DNA of 64,000 nucleotides from Neocallimastix lanati (nom. inval.) (GCA_016946835.1 JACVTC010000012.1:1367001-1431000), one strand, 5' to 3'; positions 25,653 through 39,341 are shown, counted from the stretch's first letter. Notes: generated by a model not told the origin, from the sequence alone. Made by a program: numbers and translations.

Positions 25653-25851
25653 TGCTAGAATATGTGAAATAAATATAAAATATATATCAAATGTATTGAA
25701 ATATACTGTAATATAAATAATGTATAAGCCACAATGTATTAATATAAAAGCATGTAAATTTATTAATTCTGAATTTATGCAACTCTTTATATCATAAAAT
25801 ATATTAATAAAGTTGACATAATTATAAAACCCAAATTATTGACTCTCAACA
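25653..25851 (+). mobile_element. Solo LTR, 199-bp family
   Basis: Begins TGCTAGAATATGTG and ends GACTCTCAACA (TG...CA ends), flanked by GATAA (25648-25652) and GATGA (25852-25856), a 5-bp target duplication with one mismatch. The sequence is shared with 36048-36245 along its full length. It is absent from the matching place in unit 2, so it inserted after the duplication or was lost there. Confidence 0.7.
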
Positions 25852-26084
25852 GATGAAGACTACATCCTTTTTTTTTTTTTTAAAAAAACCAAAATTCAAA
25901 AAAATTTAAAACTTTTTATTTTAGAATATATTTTTATTCATAGTACAATTTTTTCTTATTAGTAAATGGAGACAATTATATCAAGTCTTATTTTATGTAT
26001 TAAATATATAAAACTAATTGTTAATCATTCATCTAATCTGTATCCGAAAAAAGTTACATGTAAGAACTACTTAAGAGATACAAT

Positions 26085-26790
26085 TTTAACAAAAATGTGT
26101 ACCTGTGTAAAATACGAAACCAGTAGAAAGTTATGAATCAATGAATAAGCATTTGCAAAGAAAAACGGTTTACAAGAAGCGTCATTGGAGATCACCTCTA
26201 TCTTGCAGTTTGTATATGAGACCAGAAATAATGTTCTCTGTATCTAACCAGTTAAAATAGCAATCCAACATTAGAAAGACTAGTTTAATGTAAAAAAAAA
26301 AAAATTTTTTAATATATCTCAAATGGCTTTCAGAAATATGGAATAAAACTCATGAAAGAAAGACTTTAAGGACTTTAAAAGTTTTCATTAACGTTGATGA
26401 CTCTGGCGATAAATGAATTCGAAAGTCGATTTCAGGTTTATATTATTTTTTTTTATAGTAGCAATTATTGCAAACTTTAAAGGTTTATATCATAGTAATC
26501 ATGATAATAGGTAATTCACCAACCTTGCTGATTCTCGAAATTCCAACAAGTTGTGGCAACTTCCACTGCATAAACTAAGGGCTTTTGCATCAGCGACGGT
26601 ACAAAGCATTAGTCTCTGCTAGATGAACATTCTTAATGAATTAAATATCAATGTGGATCGTTTAACAATCCAGGAGGATAACAAGGCGGCAATATACAAT
26701 TTGTCAGAATCAATCCATTAATGGGAAATCAAAAAAAAAAAAAACATATCGATATAAAGTCTCACAATATGATAAAACCTAGTTAATAAA
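26085..26790 (+). pseudogene. Ty1/copia RT end and RNase H remnant, unit 1 copy
   Basis: The plus strand carries the copia RNase H order: VDDSGDK followed by RKSISGL (about 26390-26440), the KFQQVVATSTA block (about 26540-26575), ILNELNINVDRLTIQEDNKA (about 26628-26690), and the distal part that normally reads KHIDI (about 26740). Stops and frameshifts are frequent. The copy at 40370-41045 is homologous and better preserved. Confidence 0.75.
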
Positions 26791-26799
26791 AACATAATA

Positions 26800-26919
26800 A
26801 AATTAAAATATATATAGTCAGAAAACCATATTATTTTACCAAGTAAGTTATTAAATAATGAGATTATCAATTTTTTTTTTTTTTTTAGACCAATAAATAA
26901 ACTTTTTTTAATAATATTC

Positions 26920-26954
<35 letters not shown>

Positions 26955-27626
26955 ATGAAAATAACTATGATTGATAAATATAGAAATTTTATTTTAAAGG
27001 AATTTTTAGAATAAGAAAGGAAAGAGCTAATTAAGATATATCTAATTTGATAATAAATCATTATTATAAGAAGTAAGATTTGAGAGGGACTATCAAATAA
27101 CAATAATTAATATAAATAATCGTATTCGACCAATAAAATCTATTCATATTTACTTTGAGTTAAATTAGGTGAAATTCAAAAATCTTTATATTATTAATAA
27201 AACATAAAAATGTATGATATAAAAATATTGTCATAACACAATTATTATTTTTGTGTTTTAGGGTTTATTATTCATTTATTTGTTTATTTTAATAAATTTA
27301 TTAATATTTTCTATTTTTAAAGGTAAATAAATGATATATAATAGTATTATAATACTTTTTTAATTTAAATACCTTTTTTTTTTTTTTTTTTAAGAATAAT
27401 TTATATTCTTTTTTTTTTGTTTTTTTTGTTTTTGTTTTAAGAATAATTTATATTTTTTTTTATTTGTCTTTCATTATAATGTATATTGCTTTTTTTTTTT
27501 TTTTTTAATGTAAATTTATACATTAAAACTTTTGATAATTTAATTATATTTTTTATATTAAAAAAATATTAAATTTATTAATTATTATATTAATGTTAAA
27601 AAAATTTTTTTTTTATATACTGAATA

Positions 27627-27698
<72 letters not shown>

Positions 27699-27900
27699 GA
27701 ATTTAATTGTATTTATTTTATTTTATTTTATTTTAGTTTTTAATATTTTTTAATTTTTCAAATTTTTAATTTATATCGAATAATTTTTTTTTATCATGGT
27801 ATTATTTATTAAGACATTGCCTAAAATTTTTTTTTTCTTTAATAAGTATAGTGTGTTATAGAATATAATCATATAATTTTTTTTAAAAAAATAATATATA
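26800..27900. other. Spacer between copia remnant and protease 1
   Basis: Poly-A at 26922-26953, several poly-T tracts and an (ATT)n microsatellite at 27626-27698. It contains the uninterrupted sequence around 27225-27260 that in unit 2 is split by an LTR. The short frames here (minus strand, about 60-67 codons) are not supported. Confidence 0.6.
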
Positions 27901-27911
27901 TATTTATTTAT

Positions 27912-30416
27912 TTACACTATACCACACCAATCATTATTTTCAACACCCCAATAGCCATTAGAATCAACATAGCTAATTACTGTATAATTTTGACAACATG
28001 GAAAACCTAATGATTCAGACCAGCATTTCTCATGTTTTGGAATCATAAAACAGTAATCTCCATTTTCTATACCCCAATTACCATCTTTATCAGTGGCTTC
28101 GACTTTTTCTGTCTTATAACAGCATGGATAGTCTAATTTTTTATAATAACATTTTTTGTTACATTCCTTCATTATTATCTTCTTCTTGTTAGAGATCTTC
28201 TTCTTTATAGCAGAAGGTATTTTATAATATTTATTTTCATTGATGTAACCTTTCTTAAAGTAGTTATAGAATTTTTGACATTTACTAGATTCAACAAATT
28301 CACATTTTTCTTTCTTTTCATCGTCATTCATTTTAACAATAGAAGGGACAAAGCATTCACTGTAGCTGTTAATATCGTTCATAAATAATTTATTATTTAT
28401 TAGATTAACATAATCAAGATACTTTTCACGATCAAAATCGTCGATGAATCCAAAAGATTTATACTTTTTAGCAACCGTACATACAGATTGATTAGAATAA
28501 TGAAGTTTGTAGAATGCTTCACATTTATCCGAGGTATAAACCTTATATTTTTCATATAATTCTTTTTGGTTCATATCATCGCTGATATCAATGATACATT
28601 CTTCATATTCCTTCAGTTCTTCTTTACATTCATTAATTGATTTTTCTATTGTAGTACAGTAGCCAAATTCACTTTGACAACCATTTTCTATGAGACAAGC
28701 ATTCCATGGATTGTTTTGGAAGGAAATACATTCTCCGTCCTTAGAGCAACACCCGTTAGAGCAGGATTTATCTTTACCACATTCTATATTTTTATTATCT
28801 GGTGAATAGATACTTTTTTTACCGTTATTTATGAAACGATTTGGAGTATCAGCAGATCCCATATACTCTAAATTGGTAATAGCCCCCTTAATAGACATAT
28901 TAATTAAGGTCTCTCTCATTTTTTCATTATCATACTCTATCTCTGAATTTTCTGACATAATTAAAGCGGCAACACCAGCTACTAAAGGAGTAGAGCAAGA
29001 GGTACCTCTAGAAGAAGAATTTGCTGTGGTAGATCCACCCTCTAATTTAGCAGAGGTGACAAAACCAGGAGCAAAAACATCGACACAATCACCATAATTT
29101 GAGAAAAAGGATTTCATGTAGCCATGATTGTAAGTATCAGTATCTGTTGCCCCTACGGTGATAGCCTTACGATAGCCTGTGTAAGTGTAAAATGTTTTTT
29201 CGCCTTTCTTCGCACAACAATTGATATCTTCATTTGAGGCACAAACAATAACAATGATGCCATTCTCAATCAATTGACTGAGAATATCATCTATGGATTT
29301 TACATATTCATTCCAGGCCAAGGACATACTAACAACAGTTTTATGTGGTTTTCCATGATCTAAAACATATCTTAAGGCTCGTACATTTCCAATGTTTGTA
29401 CTATCATAAGACAACATATGAATATTAGCTTTTTTAGCAACGCCATAAATAGCTCCTCCAGCTACAGATGAGGCCATAATACCGTGTCCTGGATAATTAT
29501 TCTTCTTATAACTACATGACTTTTTTTCTTCTCCTGATAACTCATCAATACCTTTTTCTCTACAAATGGCATCACAACTTATGGTTCGATTGTAAGGGGT
29601 TCCCTCATACGTATCAAAATCTTCATGATCAACCATTAAACCAACATCAATAATGAAAATATCAATACCTTTTCCTGCACTACTTGGATAATAATATGCA
29701 TTATCAAAAGTACTATTTTTATAATAGTATGGGGATTGAGATATCGAAGATAAATGATTAGGAGAAAATTTAACCTTTTGAACATTGACATCTGACCATC
29801 CCGTTTCTTTTTTAATAGCCTCAACATTATAATATTCAGAATTTTTTTTCTTATCGGTACTCATTTCTACACTTTCATCGGTTTGAAAGTCATCATTAAT
29901 TTCCAAGGCCTTACTTTTTTCACAGTATAATACATTATCCATATTACAAACAATTTTTGAAGTTTCTTCAGAAAGATAAGCACTAATACTGTAATAATTT
30001 AAAATAGGAGCAACATGGTTTACCAATTCTGATTCGAAAGGAATATATTCTAAAGTTGAATTATCTGCATTACTTAAGGAACGTTTATGTAAACTTTTAT
30101 TAGCAAATAAAAATTTTTTTCTTTGATTATTACGTTTTTCTAAAGGAAGAGAATCCAGTTCCTCTAATTTACTATCTAATTCCCCATTTTCCAAAATATA
30201 AGAATCTCTTTTTTCTTCAATGACATTGTAAATATCATTCATTCTTTCATTAACTAATTTATCAATTTTATTTTGAACTCTTTGACTTTCATCATCATAA
30301 TTTTTATCTGTTTTTTTTCTTAAAATTGCAATCAAATAATAAGAATTTTCAGAATGAACCAAAGCAAAGAAGTTTAATGAAAAAAGAATTGCCAAAAATA
30401 AAAAACAATTATTCAT
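27912..30416 (-). CDS. Secreted subtilisin-like protease with CBM18-like and two dockerin domains (copy 1)
   Basis: 834 aa, one exon. Residues 1-22 are a signal peptide (hydrophobic run ending in VHS). About 23-200 is a propeptide with an inhibitor-I9-like stretch near 143-166. The S8 catalytic triad is visible: Asp257 in IDIFIIDVG, His311 in GHGIMASS, Ser473 in GTSCSTPLVAG, with Asn395 as oxyanion residue. Residues 547-587 form an eight-Cys hevein/CBM18-like module (NGCCSKDGEC, CQSEFGYC). A Cys-containing helical linker follows, then two fungal dockerins at about 752-790 and 796-833 (DYPCC and GFPCC; WGIENGDYC and WGVENNDWC). It is expected to be secreted and to dock onto scaffoldins of the fungal cellulosome; the substrate is unknown. 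A near-identical copy lies at 42981-45485. Its upstream 250 bp are also shared. Confidence 0.93.
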   Translation of the reverse strand: MNNCFLFLAILFSLNFFALVHSENSYYLIAILRKKTDKNYDDESQRVQNKIDKLVNERMNDIYNVIEEKRDSYILENGELDSKLEELDSLPLEKRNNQRKKFLFANKSLHKRSLSNADNSTLEYIPFESELVNHVAPILNYYSISAYLSEETSKIVCNMDNVLYCEKSKALEINDDFQTDESVEMSTDKKKNSEYYNVEAIKKETGWSDVNVQKVKFSPNHLSSISQSPYYYKNSTFDNAYYYPSSAGKGIDIFIIDVGLMVDHEDFDTYEGTPYNRTISCDAICREKGIDELSGEEKKSCSYKKNNYPGHGIMASSVAGGAIYGVAKKANIHMLSYDSTNIGNVRALRYVLDHGKPHKTVVSMSLAWNEYVKSIDDILSQLIENGIIVIVCASNEDINCCAKKGEKTFYTYTGYRKAITVGATDTDTYNHGYMKSFFSNYGDCVDVFAPGFVTSAKLEGGSTTANSSSRGTSCSTPLVAGVAALIMSENSEIEYDNEKMRETLINMSIKGAITNLEYMGSADTPNRFINNGKKSIYSPDNKNIECGKDKSCSNGCCSKDGECISFQNNPWNACLIENGCQSEFGYCTTIEKSINECKEELKEYEECIIDISDDMNQKELYEKYKVYTSDKCEAFYKLHYSNQSVCTVAKKYKSFGFIDDFDREKYLDYVNLINNKLFMNDINSYSECFVPSIVKMNDDEKKEKCEFVESSKCQKFYNYFKKGYINENKYYKIPSAIKKKISNKKKIIMKECNKKCYYKKLDYPCCYKTEKVEATDKDGNWGIENGDYCFMIPKHEKCWSESLGFPCCQNYTVISYVDSNGYWGVENNDWCGIV

Positions 30417-31720
30417 TTTTATAATATATTTTATATTAAATTATTAAAATAATCCTTTATTATTATTATTATTATTTAATTATTTAATTAATAATAATAT
30501 CTAATTATTAATATTATTTTATTATTTATTAATTTTTTACTTTTTTTTTTTTATTTTTATTAATTACTTCCTTTTACTTTTATTTTTATTTATTTATTTC
30601 TTTTTATTTTTTATTTTTTTTTTGCAAGGAAAAAAAAAAAAAAAAGAAAAGTTTATATTTATATTATGTAAATAAAAAAAAAAAATTTTTTTTTTTTTTA
30701 ATAAATCTAAAACAAAGGAATATGAAATAATTAATTTATAAAAAAAAAAATAAAAATAAAATAAAATTAAATATTAAAATAATATTAAAAATATTAAAAA
30801 TATAAAAAAAAATATTAAATAAAATTAATTTTATTAAAAAAAAATAAAAAAAAAAAATAAAAAAATAATAAAAACAAAAAAAAAACAAAAAAACAAAAAA
30901 ACAATAAAGTTAGAAATTATTTTGTAAATCCATAAATCTTAAAAATTAATTTTTATTACACAGAAAAAAAAAATTTTTTTTTCATGAATAATTATTATTA
31001 CGTTACACCAAAAGTTATATATAATATAAATATAAATGGAATATACGTGAAATATAAGTGGAATATATATAAAATATAAATGGTATATAAGTGGAGTATA
31101 AGTGGAATTTAAATAGTATATATGGATTATATATATAAATATAAATGGAATATAAAAGGAGTATATGAATTATATAAATATAGATGAATGGAATATATGG
31201 ATGGAAAATGTACTATATATGTGGAATATATACAAACTCTAAAAATATTGATTATAAACAGATCAAATATTGGTATAAATACAAATATTCAAACTTTAAT
31301 TAATATAAAATAGTTTTTATTATTCAAACATAAATTAATGTAATAAATCAAATTTAAATATTATGATTTTAAAATATTCTTAATATGTGACTTGAATTCT
31401 AAATAAAAGTAATTATAGTTATAATTAATAATAAAATTTATAGCATAAATCAATGCATTATACTTTTTTAATTTTATTTCTATCTTTATATAGTCAATAA
31501 ATATTTCCTTATAAATAATAATTTTTAATATTTATAATAAATAAACAACTAATTAAATAGTTAATTAAAAATAAATAACATAAAAATAAAACATTTCTCT
31601 TGAATTAAGAGAAAGTATGTGAGAAAGATGTTAGATAGGTTTAAATGTATAATCAAGTATTTTTTATTTTATATTTTTTTTTATTTGTATTAATTCATTA
31701 TGTAGTTATAATAATAATAT

Positions 31721-31785
<65 letters not shown>

Positions 31786-33190
31786 ACTTTAATAAATTTA
31801 AATAAATTAATTCTCCAACCGTAACTTGGGTTAAAACCAATAGAATAAAAATAGAAATAAAAATTTTTATGTAGAATTTAATTTAACATCTTGAAACTTT
31901 AAATATATAAAATTATTTTTTTTATTATTGTTACACAATAAATTAATTAAACAAAAAAAAAAAAAGAAAAAAAAATAAATTAAAAAATAAAAATTAAAAT
32001 TTAAAAATTATAAAATTAAAATTAATTATGGATGATTATCCTTTTTGGGGTGACATTAAAATAATTATTTATTGATTTATTAAGTAAAACTTTATATTTT
32101 ATTATTCTTATTATTTATTTTTTAGTATTTCTAGTAAAAAGAAATTATAATATAAAAAATTTTAAGAAAATAATAGTAATAATATATCAAAATTATAAAT
32201 AAATAAAAAACTCATTATAAATTATAAATATATATAAAAAGTGTTAAGTTTGAAAAAATGCATCTTAAATAAAAATATATAAATATACCACTGATATAAA
32301 AATAAATATTAAAATTTGTATATTTTAATTCCTAAAATAAATTTATGTAAAAATGTATAGATTTATTTTGTCACGTTTCATTTTATGATTAAAATTTATT
32401 TTATATAATACTAAATGATATTTCCACGTGATAAAATATATATTTATTTATTAATAAATAAGATTAATATTTATAGTTCCTTTTTTATTCATTTATTTAT
32501 ATTTAAATAAATAATTAAAAACTTAATAAATATAAAAAAAAATAAATAAATCAATAAAAATTATATTTTTTATTTATTTAAAATTAAAATTAAATTAAAA
32601 AAAAACTATATAAAATATAAAAAAAAATAAATTAAAATTAAATTAAACTATAAAATAAATAAAAAAGAATATTCGTTATTTCGTTCATCAGTTGTTGTAT
32701 ATAAAAAAAATTAGAAAAAATAAAAAAATTTTTTTTTTTTGTTTAAATTTCATATTGTTATTATTAAATGGTCTTTATTAATACATATAATAAAAATAAA
32801 TATTAAAAAAGGCAAAGAATAAATATAGAGAAAAAGTATTCTTTATATAATAATAAAAATATATAAAAATATATGAAATATGTAATAAAATAAAACTGAT
32901 AAAAATAAAATAAAATTTTATAAATTCATAAATTATTTACGTATTTACATAACATAAAATTTATGATGTAATTTTATGTTTACATTAATTTTATGTGCAT
33001 GTATAGAATATATAATTCTACATAAATCTATTTTATTTCACGTTACATTAAATTACTATAAATCACATTTTGTTACATTAAAGATTAATCAATTTATTTT
33101 TAAGCAATGATTAACAAAATAATTTATTACACGATAAGTTTTTATTTTCATTTTATATTATAATAAAAATTTTATCATCAGTTAAACTGT
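30417..33190. other. Spacer between protease 1 and the transporter fragment
   Basis: 30417-30990 is the conserved promoter side of the protease, shared with unit 2 (45486-46140). After the ATGAATAATTATTA at 30984 the two units diverge. Here about 31000-32430 is AT-rich with recurring GGAATATA/TGGAATATAAGTGG motifs (31030-31230) and a (TAAA)n tract at 31720-31782. Homology to unit 2 resumes near 32430 (49800). ACGTTACACC near 31001 and an inverted ACGTGACA-like site near 32370 could be ends of a non-autonomous element. No gene seen. Confidence 0.5.
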
Positions 33191-33194
33191 ATTT

Positions 33195-33785
33195 GGAAAT
33201 ATTAATCATACAAACAATAGTATGAATAGCTGGAATAATACAAACAGTCTAACGAATGGCTTCTTGAGCAGAAGTCTTTTGCTTGTAAAGATTATTCTAT
33301 TAAGTAGTTGTTAGAAGTATTTTAGTAATATTTTTTTAATAATGAAGGAAACAATGAAGAAGAAGGAAACAACAGCAAATGGTAGGTTTAGGAGAGAATT
33401 CACTCCAGAAATTAATAACCTTGACAGAATATGTTTGACTTTCTTCCATAACAACATGTTCCTTACTTTGAGTGAAACAGAAGACAAGAATGATGAAACT
33501 GATGGCAAAGTAAATAGATAAAGTAGTGAACCAAGCCATTGGATCCTTTGGTAAAGTACTTTTTCCAACTGGTAATGAAATATATCTGGAATCTTGAATA
33601 ATCCAACCTGAAATAGCACTACCTTAAGCAAAACTAACCTTGAAAAATAAACCAGTAATAGCATTAATAATAGTTGAAATTCTACGACCGGTCTTCCATT
33701 TACTATATGAAATAATTTCTGGAACAAGGATCCATTGGTAACAAATAGCAACGTAAATACAGATTTAATTAAATTACCAATATGG
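33195..33785 (-). pseudogene. GPH-family sugar transporter fragment, unit 1 copy
   Basis: Minus-strand reading gives CYQW.LVPEIISYSKWKTG with RRIS after it (about 33670-33745), an FKVSFA-stop-GSAISGWIIQ helix, and then a hydrophobic MAWFTTLSIYFAISFIILVF segment with ILVFCF (33450-33540). The E-x(3)-Y-x-x-WKTGRR motif followed by a G/A-rich helix is the signature of GPH (melibiose-carrier type, MFS_2) symporters. One in-frame TAA replaces a Leu codon in the G/A-rich helix, and only the C-terminal third is present, so it cannot make a transporter. A second decayed copy is at 52450-53290. Confidence 0.6.
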
Positions 33786-33789
33786 TATT

Positions 33790-34203
33790 CACCAAAAATT
33801 GAGATGGTTTTTAATTTTTAAATTTTAAATCTTTAAATTTTTAATAGAATAGTTTAAATTTTTATTAATTTCAAAAAATAAATAAAATAAAATAAAATAA
33901 AATAAAAATAAAAAATAATAAAAATAAAAATAAAAATATTATTATAACTAAACATAAAAGAATTAATAAAATAGAAGCATTTAGGTATATAATGATAATA
34001 TAATTAAAGAAGAAGAAAAAAATTAAAATAAATAATAATACTAATAATAATAATAAATAATAAATAATAATAATAAATATTAAAAATTTCTTTTTAAAAT
34101 ATAATGAAACAAAGAAGAAATTTATTTTAGATATTTATATAAAATGTTTAAATAAATAGGTATTATTTATAAATGATTTTTAATAACTTTACATAATTTT
34201 TTA

Positions 34204-34238
<35 letters not shown>

Positions 34239-35400
34239 TAAAGAAAGAAAGAAAGAAAAGAAAGAAAAAAAAATTAATAAATAATATGAAAAAAAAAAAG
34301 TACTAAATTATGATATTAATTCATCTAAATACTTTTTACGAAATGATTAAAATGAAATTCTCCGCAGTTTTTTAGCATATAAAAAATTTTAGTAACATAA
34401 ATAATAATGAATAATATAAAAAAAAAAAAAACTAAATTAATAAATAATAATTTATAATCATTAGTCTTAAATATAATATAGAATAACTTATATAATATTT
34501 AATAATACATAAATTATATTATAATATTTACCCTATGTGGTATTTATTATATTTAAAAATTTTTATTTTAAAACATTATTAATTAAAATTTTATCCTAAT
34601 TAATATTCAGATCTTTCTATTATAAAAAAAAAAAAAAGATTTACTCTAAGTTAACTTTATTTTTAAATAATTTTAAAATATTTGTCTTACAATTCCTTAT
34701 AATCCTAAAAAAAAGAAAAAAAAAAGAACTTTATTGCCTATCAAATAAAAAATAAAAAATAAAAAATGAGGATTTGAAGCATAAATCTTAATTATTAATG
34801 AATGGAATGAATTAAATTAATTAATAATCATATGAAAATAAATGTACAAATCTTTAAAAAATTATGTAAATTATTAATAATAAAATAGTGTAATACAATG
34901 AAACGTGACACGAACACGAGATATTAAAAAAAATATAATTAAATAAATCATTAATTAAATATTAATAACATAAAAATTACTCATGATCATTAATCTATGT
35001 AAATACAAAATTTATTTCTTTATGATTAATGATTTTTTTTATATATTTATTATTTTTTATATTTATTTTTGTATTATGTAAATGGATAAATAAAAATAGA
35101 TCTTAATAAAAAAAAATTATATATTTATTAATAGGAAGATTTGTAATTTTAAATAAATTTCTAATTCATTAAAAAAAAAAAAAAAAAAAAAAAAATAAAA
35201 AAAAGATGTATATATATAAATAATATTATTTATTGATAGGAGAATTATTATTTTCAATATAATAATTTACAAAAAAAATAAAAAAAGTAAAAAATATATG
35301 TAAATTATTTTTATACATAGATTTATGTTTATATTTAAAAATTAACATTTTTTTCATTATATAGTATTATTATTATTATAATTATATATTATTATTATTA
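33790..35400. other. AT-rich unit-1-specific spacer
   Basis: No gene. About 33830-35260 has no counterpart in unit 2, where the transporter fragment is followed within about 250 bp by the end of the ankyrin-like gene. Poly-A at 34211-34239 and 35169-35196. An isolated AAACGTGACACGAACACGAG patch lies at 34900. Confidence 0.5.
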
Positions 35401-35984
35401 TTATTAGTGTTGTTACTGTTATTGGAATGATCTTTTTGTTTTATTTATTTTAATACAATATAATTTTCTTATTATGTAATTTTCAATTAATTTTACGATT
35501 TCGATATTAATATTTTCTATTTGAATCAATTTCCATAGGTCATTTCCATTTTCATCCCTTTCATTCAAACTAATTTGATGATCAAGCAAAGTTCTAACAA
35601 AACCGGTATGGTTTAAATTTATCGAAAAAATTAACGGGGCAGAAATGAGTTCAATCTGATCATTCCTTTCATATCTGACTTTAACTTGTCGATCAATAAA
35701 AAACTTAATGAATATTAAAAAGTTCATAATCTATGGTAGCCCCATTTTCAATTAATAATTGATAGATGGGTTCATTGAATTTTAAATATTTTAACATATA
35801 AATGAATGGGGTATTGTTAAATTTATCTTTTATATTGACATCAACATGATTTTCTAATAAATATCTGGCATTCTCATAATCTTCATTAAATATTAGGATC
35901 ATCAAAGGAGTAAATTGATATTCACCATAAATTTCATTAATATCAATAATATGAAAAAAAAAAAAAAAAAAAAAAAAAAATAAT

Positions 35985-36711
<727 letters not shown>

Positions 36712-37239
36712 AGAAATAATTAAATTTTCACTTGAAAGAAGAATTTAGATCATTTCATTATTTCTCAAAATACATATCATATGAAATTCAGGAATATCGT
36801 GATCATTCACATCTTTATATATATTTAAATTATATCTTTCATTAATTATTATATTGATAGTATCATCTTCATATTTATTATTATTATTACTATTAATATA
36901 AAAATTATTGTTAACAAGATTAATATTTTCATTATTATTATTATTATAGTAATTATTATTAAAGATGTTATTATAATAATAATTATTACTAAAGACGCTA
37001 TTATAATAATAGTTATTATTAAAGACATTGTAGAAATTATTCATAGTAAAATAATTATTATTAATGAGATGATTATTAATACCAAAATAATTATTATTCA
37101 TGAGATGATTATTAATAACAAAATAATTATTATCAATGAGTTTACTATTATTATTAACAATAATATTATTATTATCAATGATATTATGATCAATGATATT
37201 ATTATTAATGAGATTATTATTATTGCTATTATTATCGTT

Positions 37240-37400
<161 letters not shown>

Positions 37401-37690
37401 TTATTATTATTATACATAGTTAATATAAATCTCTCTTTATAATAATTATTAATTAATTCCTTAAGAATAGCATTTCCTGTTTCAGAAGCTATCATTAATG
37501 GATTATTATTAAATTTATCCTATTCATTTAAATTAATATTGTTTTTCAATAGTGTACGTACAAATTCTTTATTACCAGTTCTAATTGCAAATATTAATGG
37601 TTCAGTAATTAAGGAAATATTTCCATCTTTACTTCGCATTCTAATTTTTTTATTCATATAAATTTCAATAAATGTGGAATTTATCGTAAT

Positions 37691-38712
37691 TCTAGATAAC
37701 ACGGATAACCAATTTTTTGAATATAACAATCATCATCAATAGATTCAGGTGTAGATGTAGAAGTGGAAACTGCAGTGGTAGTAGACTTAAATTTAATAAT
37801 GATTTCTCATTCAGGTTATTTTTTTTTTTACTGGATCACAAACATCACCATTAATGTCACATACTCCGTTTATAGGACAAACACTTTTTTTTTCACTTTT
37901 TTTCCTTTCTTCCATATTTAATTCCCATAAAAATTCTATTGGTTTATTATTTGAATAATAAAATTTAGTTCTTTAAAAGAAAATTATTTTGCTTCTTACT
38001 TCACCAGGAGTTTCATATTTTTGTTAGTATAATTTTTATCATTGTTTTCTAGAATACAAATATAATCTTTATAGTATATATTTTCTTTAGTACTGAATTT
38101 ATCATATTTATTATAAATTTCATCATTTAAAATACAAATATGTTTATTAATTTTTTTTTCTTTTTCATTTTTATCTTTAGTATTAACATTAATATTAATA
38201 TCTTCTTTCTTTAAATGAATAATAACTGTTATTTTTTATTTATGTTTTCCCAAAAAATTCAATGCAATATTTGATTAATTTTTCAAAATAAAGATATGTA
38301 TATGATTTATATATAATCTCTTTGATGATCACCATCAATTGTACCATTTTGTTCTAAATCTGCCGAAAGGTCCATGAGTAATATATAACTTTTTAGTTTT
38401 ATCATTTAATCCTAATCTTAGATCTAAATATCTAACCATACACTCTAATTATTCTTCAATATTTAAATCCTGAGTTTGTATACTTAAATCTTTAAAAATT
38501 GAAGGAAGATATAATATTAATATTGAGTATTCAGGATAATTTTAATCGTTTTCCTTTTCCTATATCATATATTACAATATCATAACTACCTGGAAATATC
38601 AATTTCATCCCAATCGGTATCATGATGATAAATTAAATATACATTAATATTAATTAATAATGTTATGATAAAAGTTACAAATGTAATGTAAATATTACTT
38701 CTCATCATTGAT
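37691..38712 (-). pseudogene. Decayed secreted dockerin-containing protein
   Basis: Minus strand. An ATG at about 38707 opens a hydrophobic signal-like segment (MRSNIYITFVTFIITLLINI) followed by YHHDTDWDEID. Frame-shifted pieces follow, including YDIVIYDIGKGKRLKL, a LLMDLSADLEQNGTIDGDH stretch, and a Lys/Asn-rich middle. Near 37850 lies a CPINGVCDINGDVCDPV block. A Thr/Ser-rich linker (37740-37790) leads into DDCYIQKIGYPC, the first half of a fungal dockerin, where it is cut off at 37690. The catalytic part is not recognised. The dockerin and Thr/Ser linker indicate a former cellulosome component. Confidence 0.55.
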
Positions 38713-39340
38713 AATTATATGTAATAATATTTATTTAATATTATTATTTTTTTAATAATTAAAAATAAAAAAACAATTTAAAAATTTATTTTATTATTAA
38801 TTATAAGAAAAAAGATATTACTATCATTATAATTTGTTAAAGTTATTAAATAATATTTAAATATTATCTAGTATAATAAACGTTATTAGGTTCATGTTTA
38901 ATATCTAGTTTTTAATATATATATATAATTATAATAATAAACTTTAAAACAAATATTTAAATATAAATACTATATAATTTTATTTATTTAATTCTTTGGA
39001 GTTGTAATTAGTTTTAATCAACAATAAATAAAGTAAATTTTAAACTACAAATATATTATTATTTTAAAAGAACAATTTAAATATTTTTAAATTCTTATAT
39101 CAATTTAATAAAATCTGTTATAAAATTCCTTATTTTTATTGACTCAATTCATTATAATAAGTATATAAATAATATAATTCTTATTTTACGGCGGATTAAA
39201 AATATAATACTTATTTCACTTAATAATAAATTTATTTATACTATGTAATATACTAATTATAATTTTAATATTGTTAAATTATTTAAAATGATATTTGCAA
39301 AATATTATATATAAATATAAATATATGATTAATGATTAAC
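38713..39340. other. AT-rich spacer at the unit boundary
   Basis: No gene seen. A repeated ATAATACTTATT-type motif near 39160-39230 is the only structure noticed. Confidence 0.5.
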
Positions 39341-39341
39341 A

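Noticed and set aside
28831-29097. 88-codon plus-strand frame, also at 43900-44166
   Set aside because: Antisense to the conserved catalytic Ser region of both proteases; its conservation follows from the protease.
33311-33751. 146-codon hydrophobic minus-strand frame
   Set aside because: It is one frame off the GPH transporter reading that carries the WKTGRR signature.
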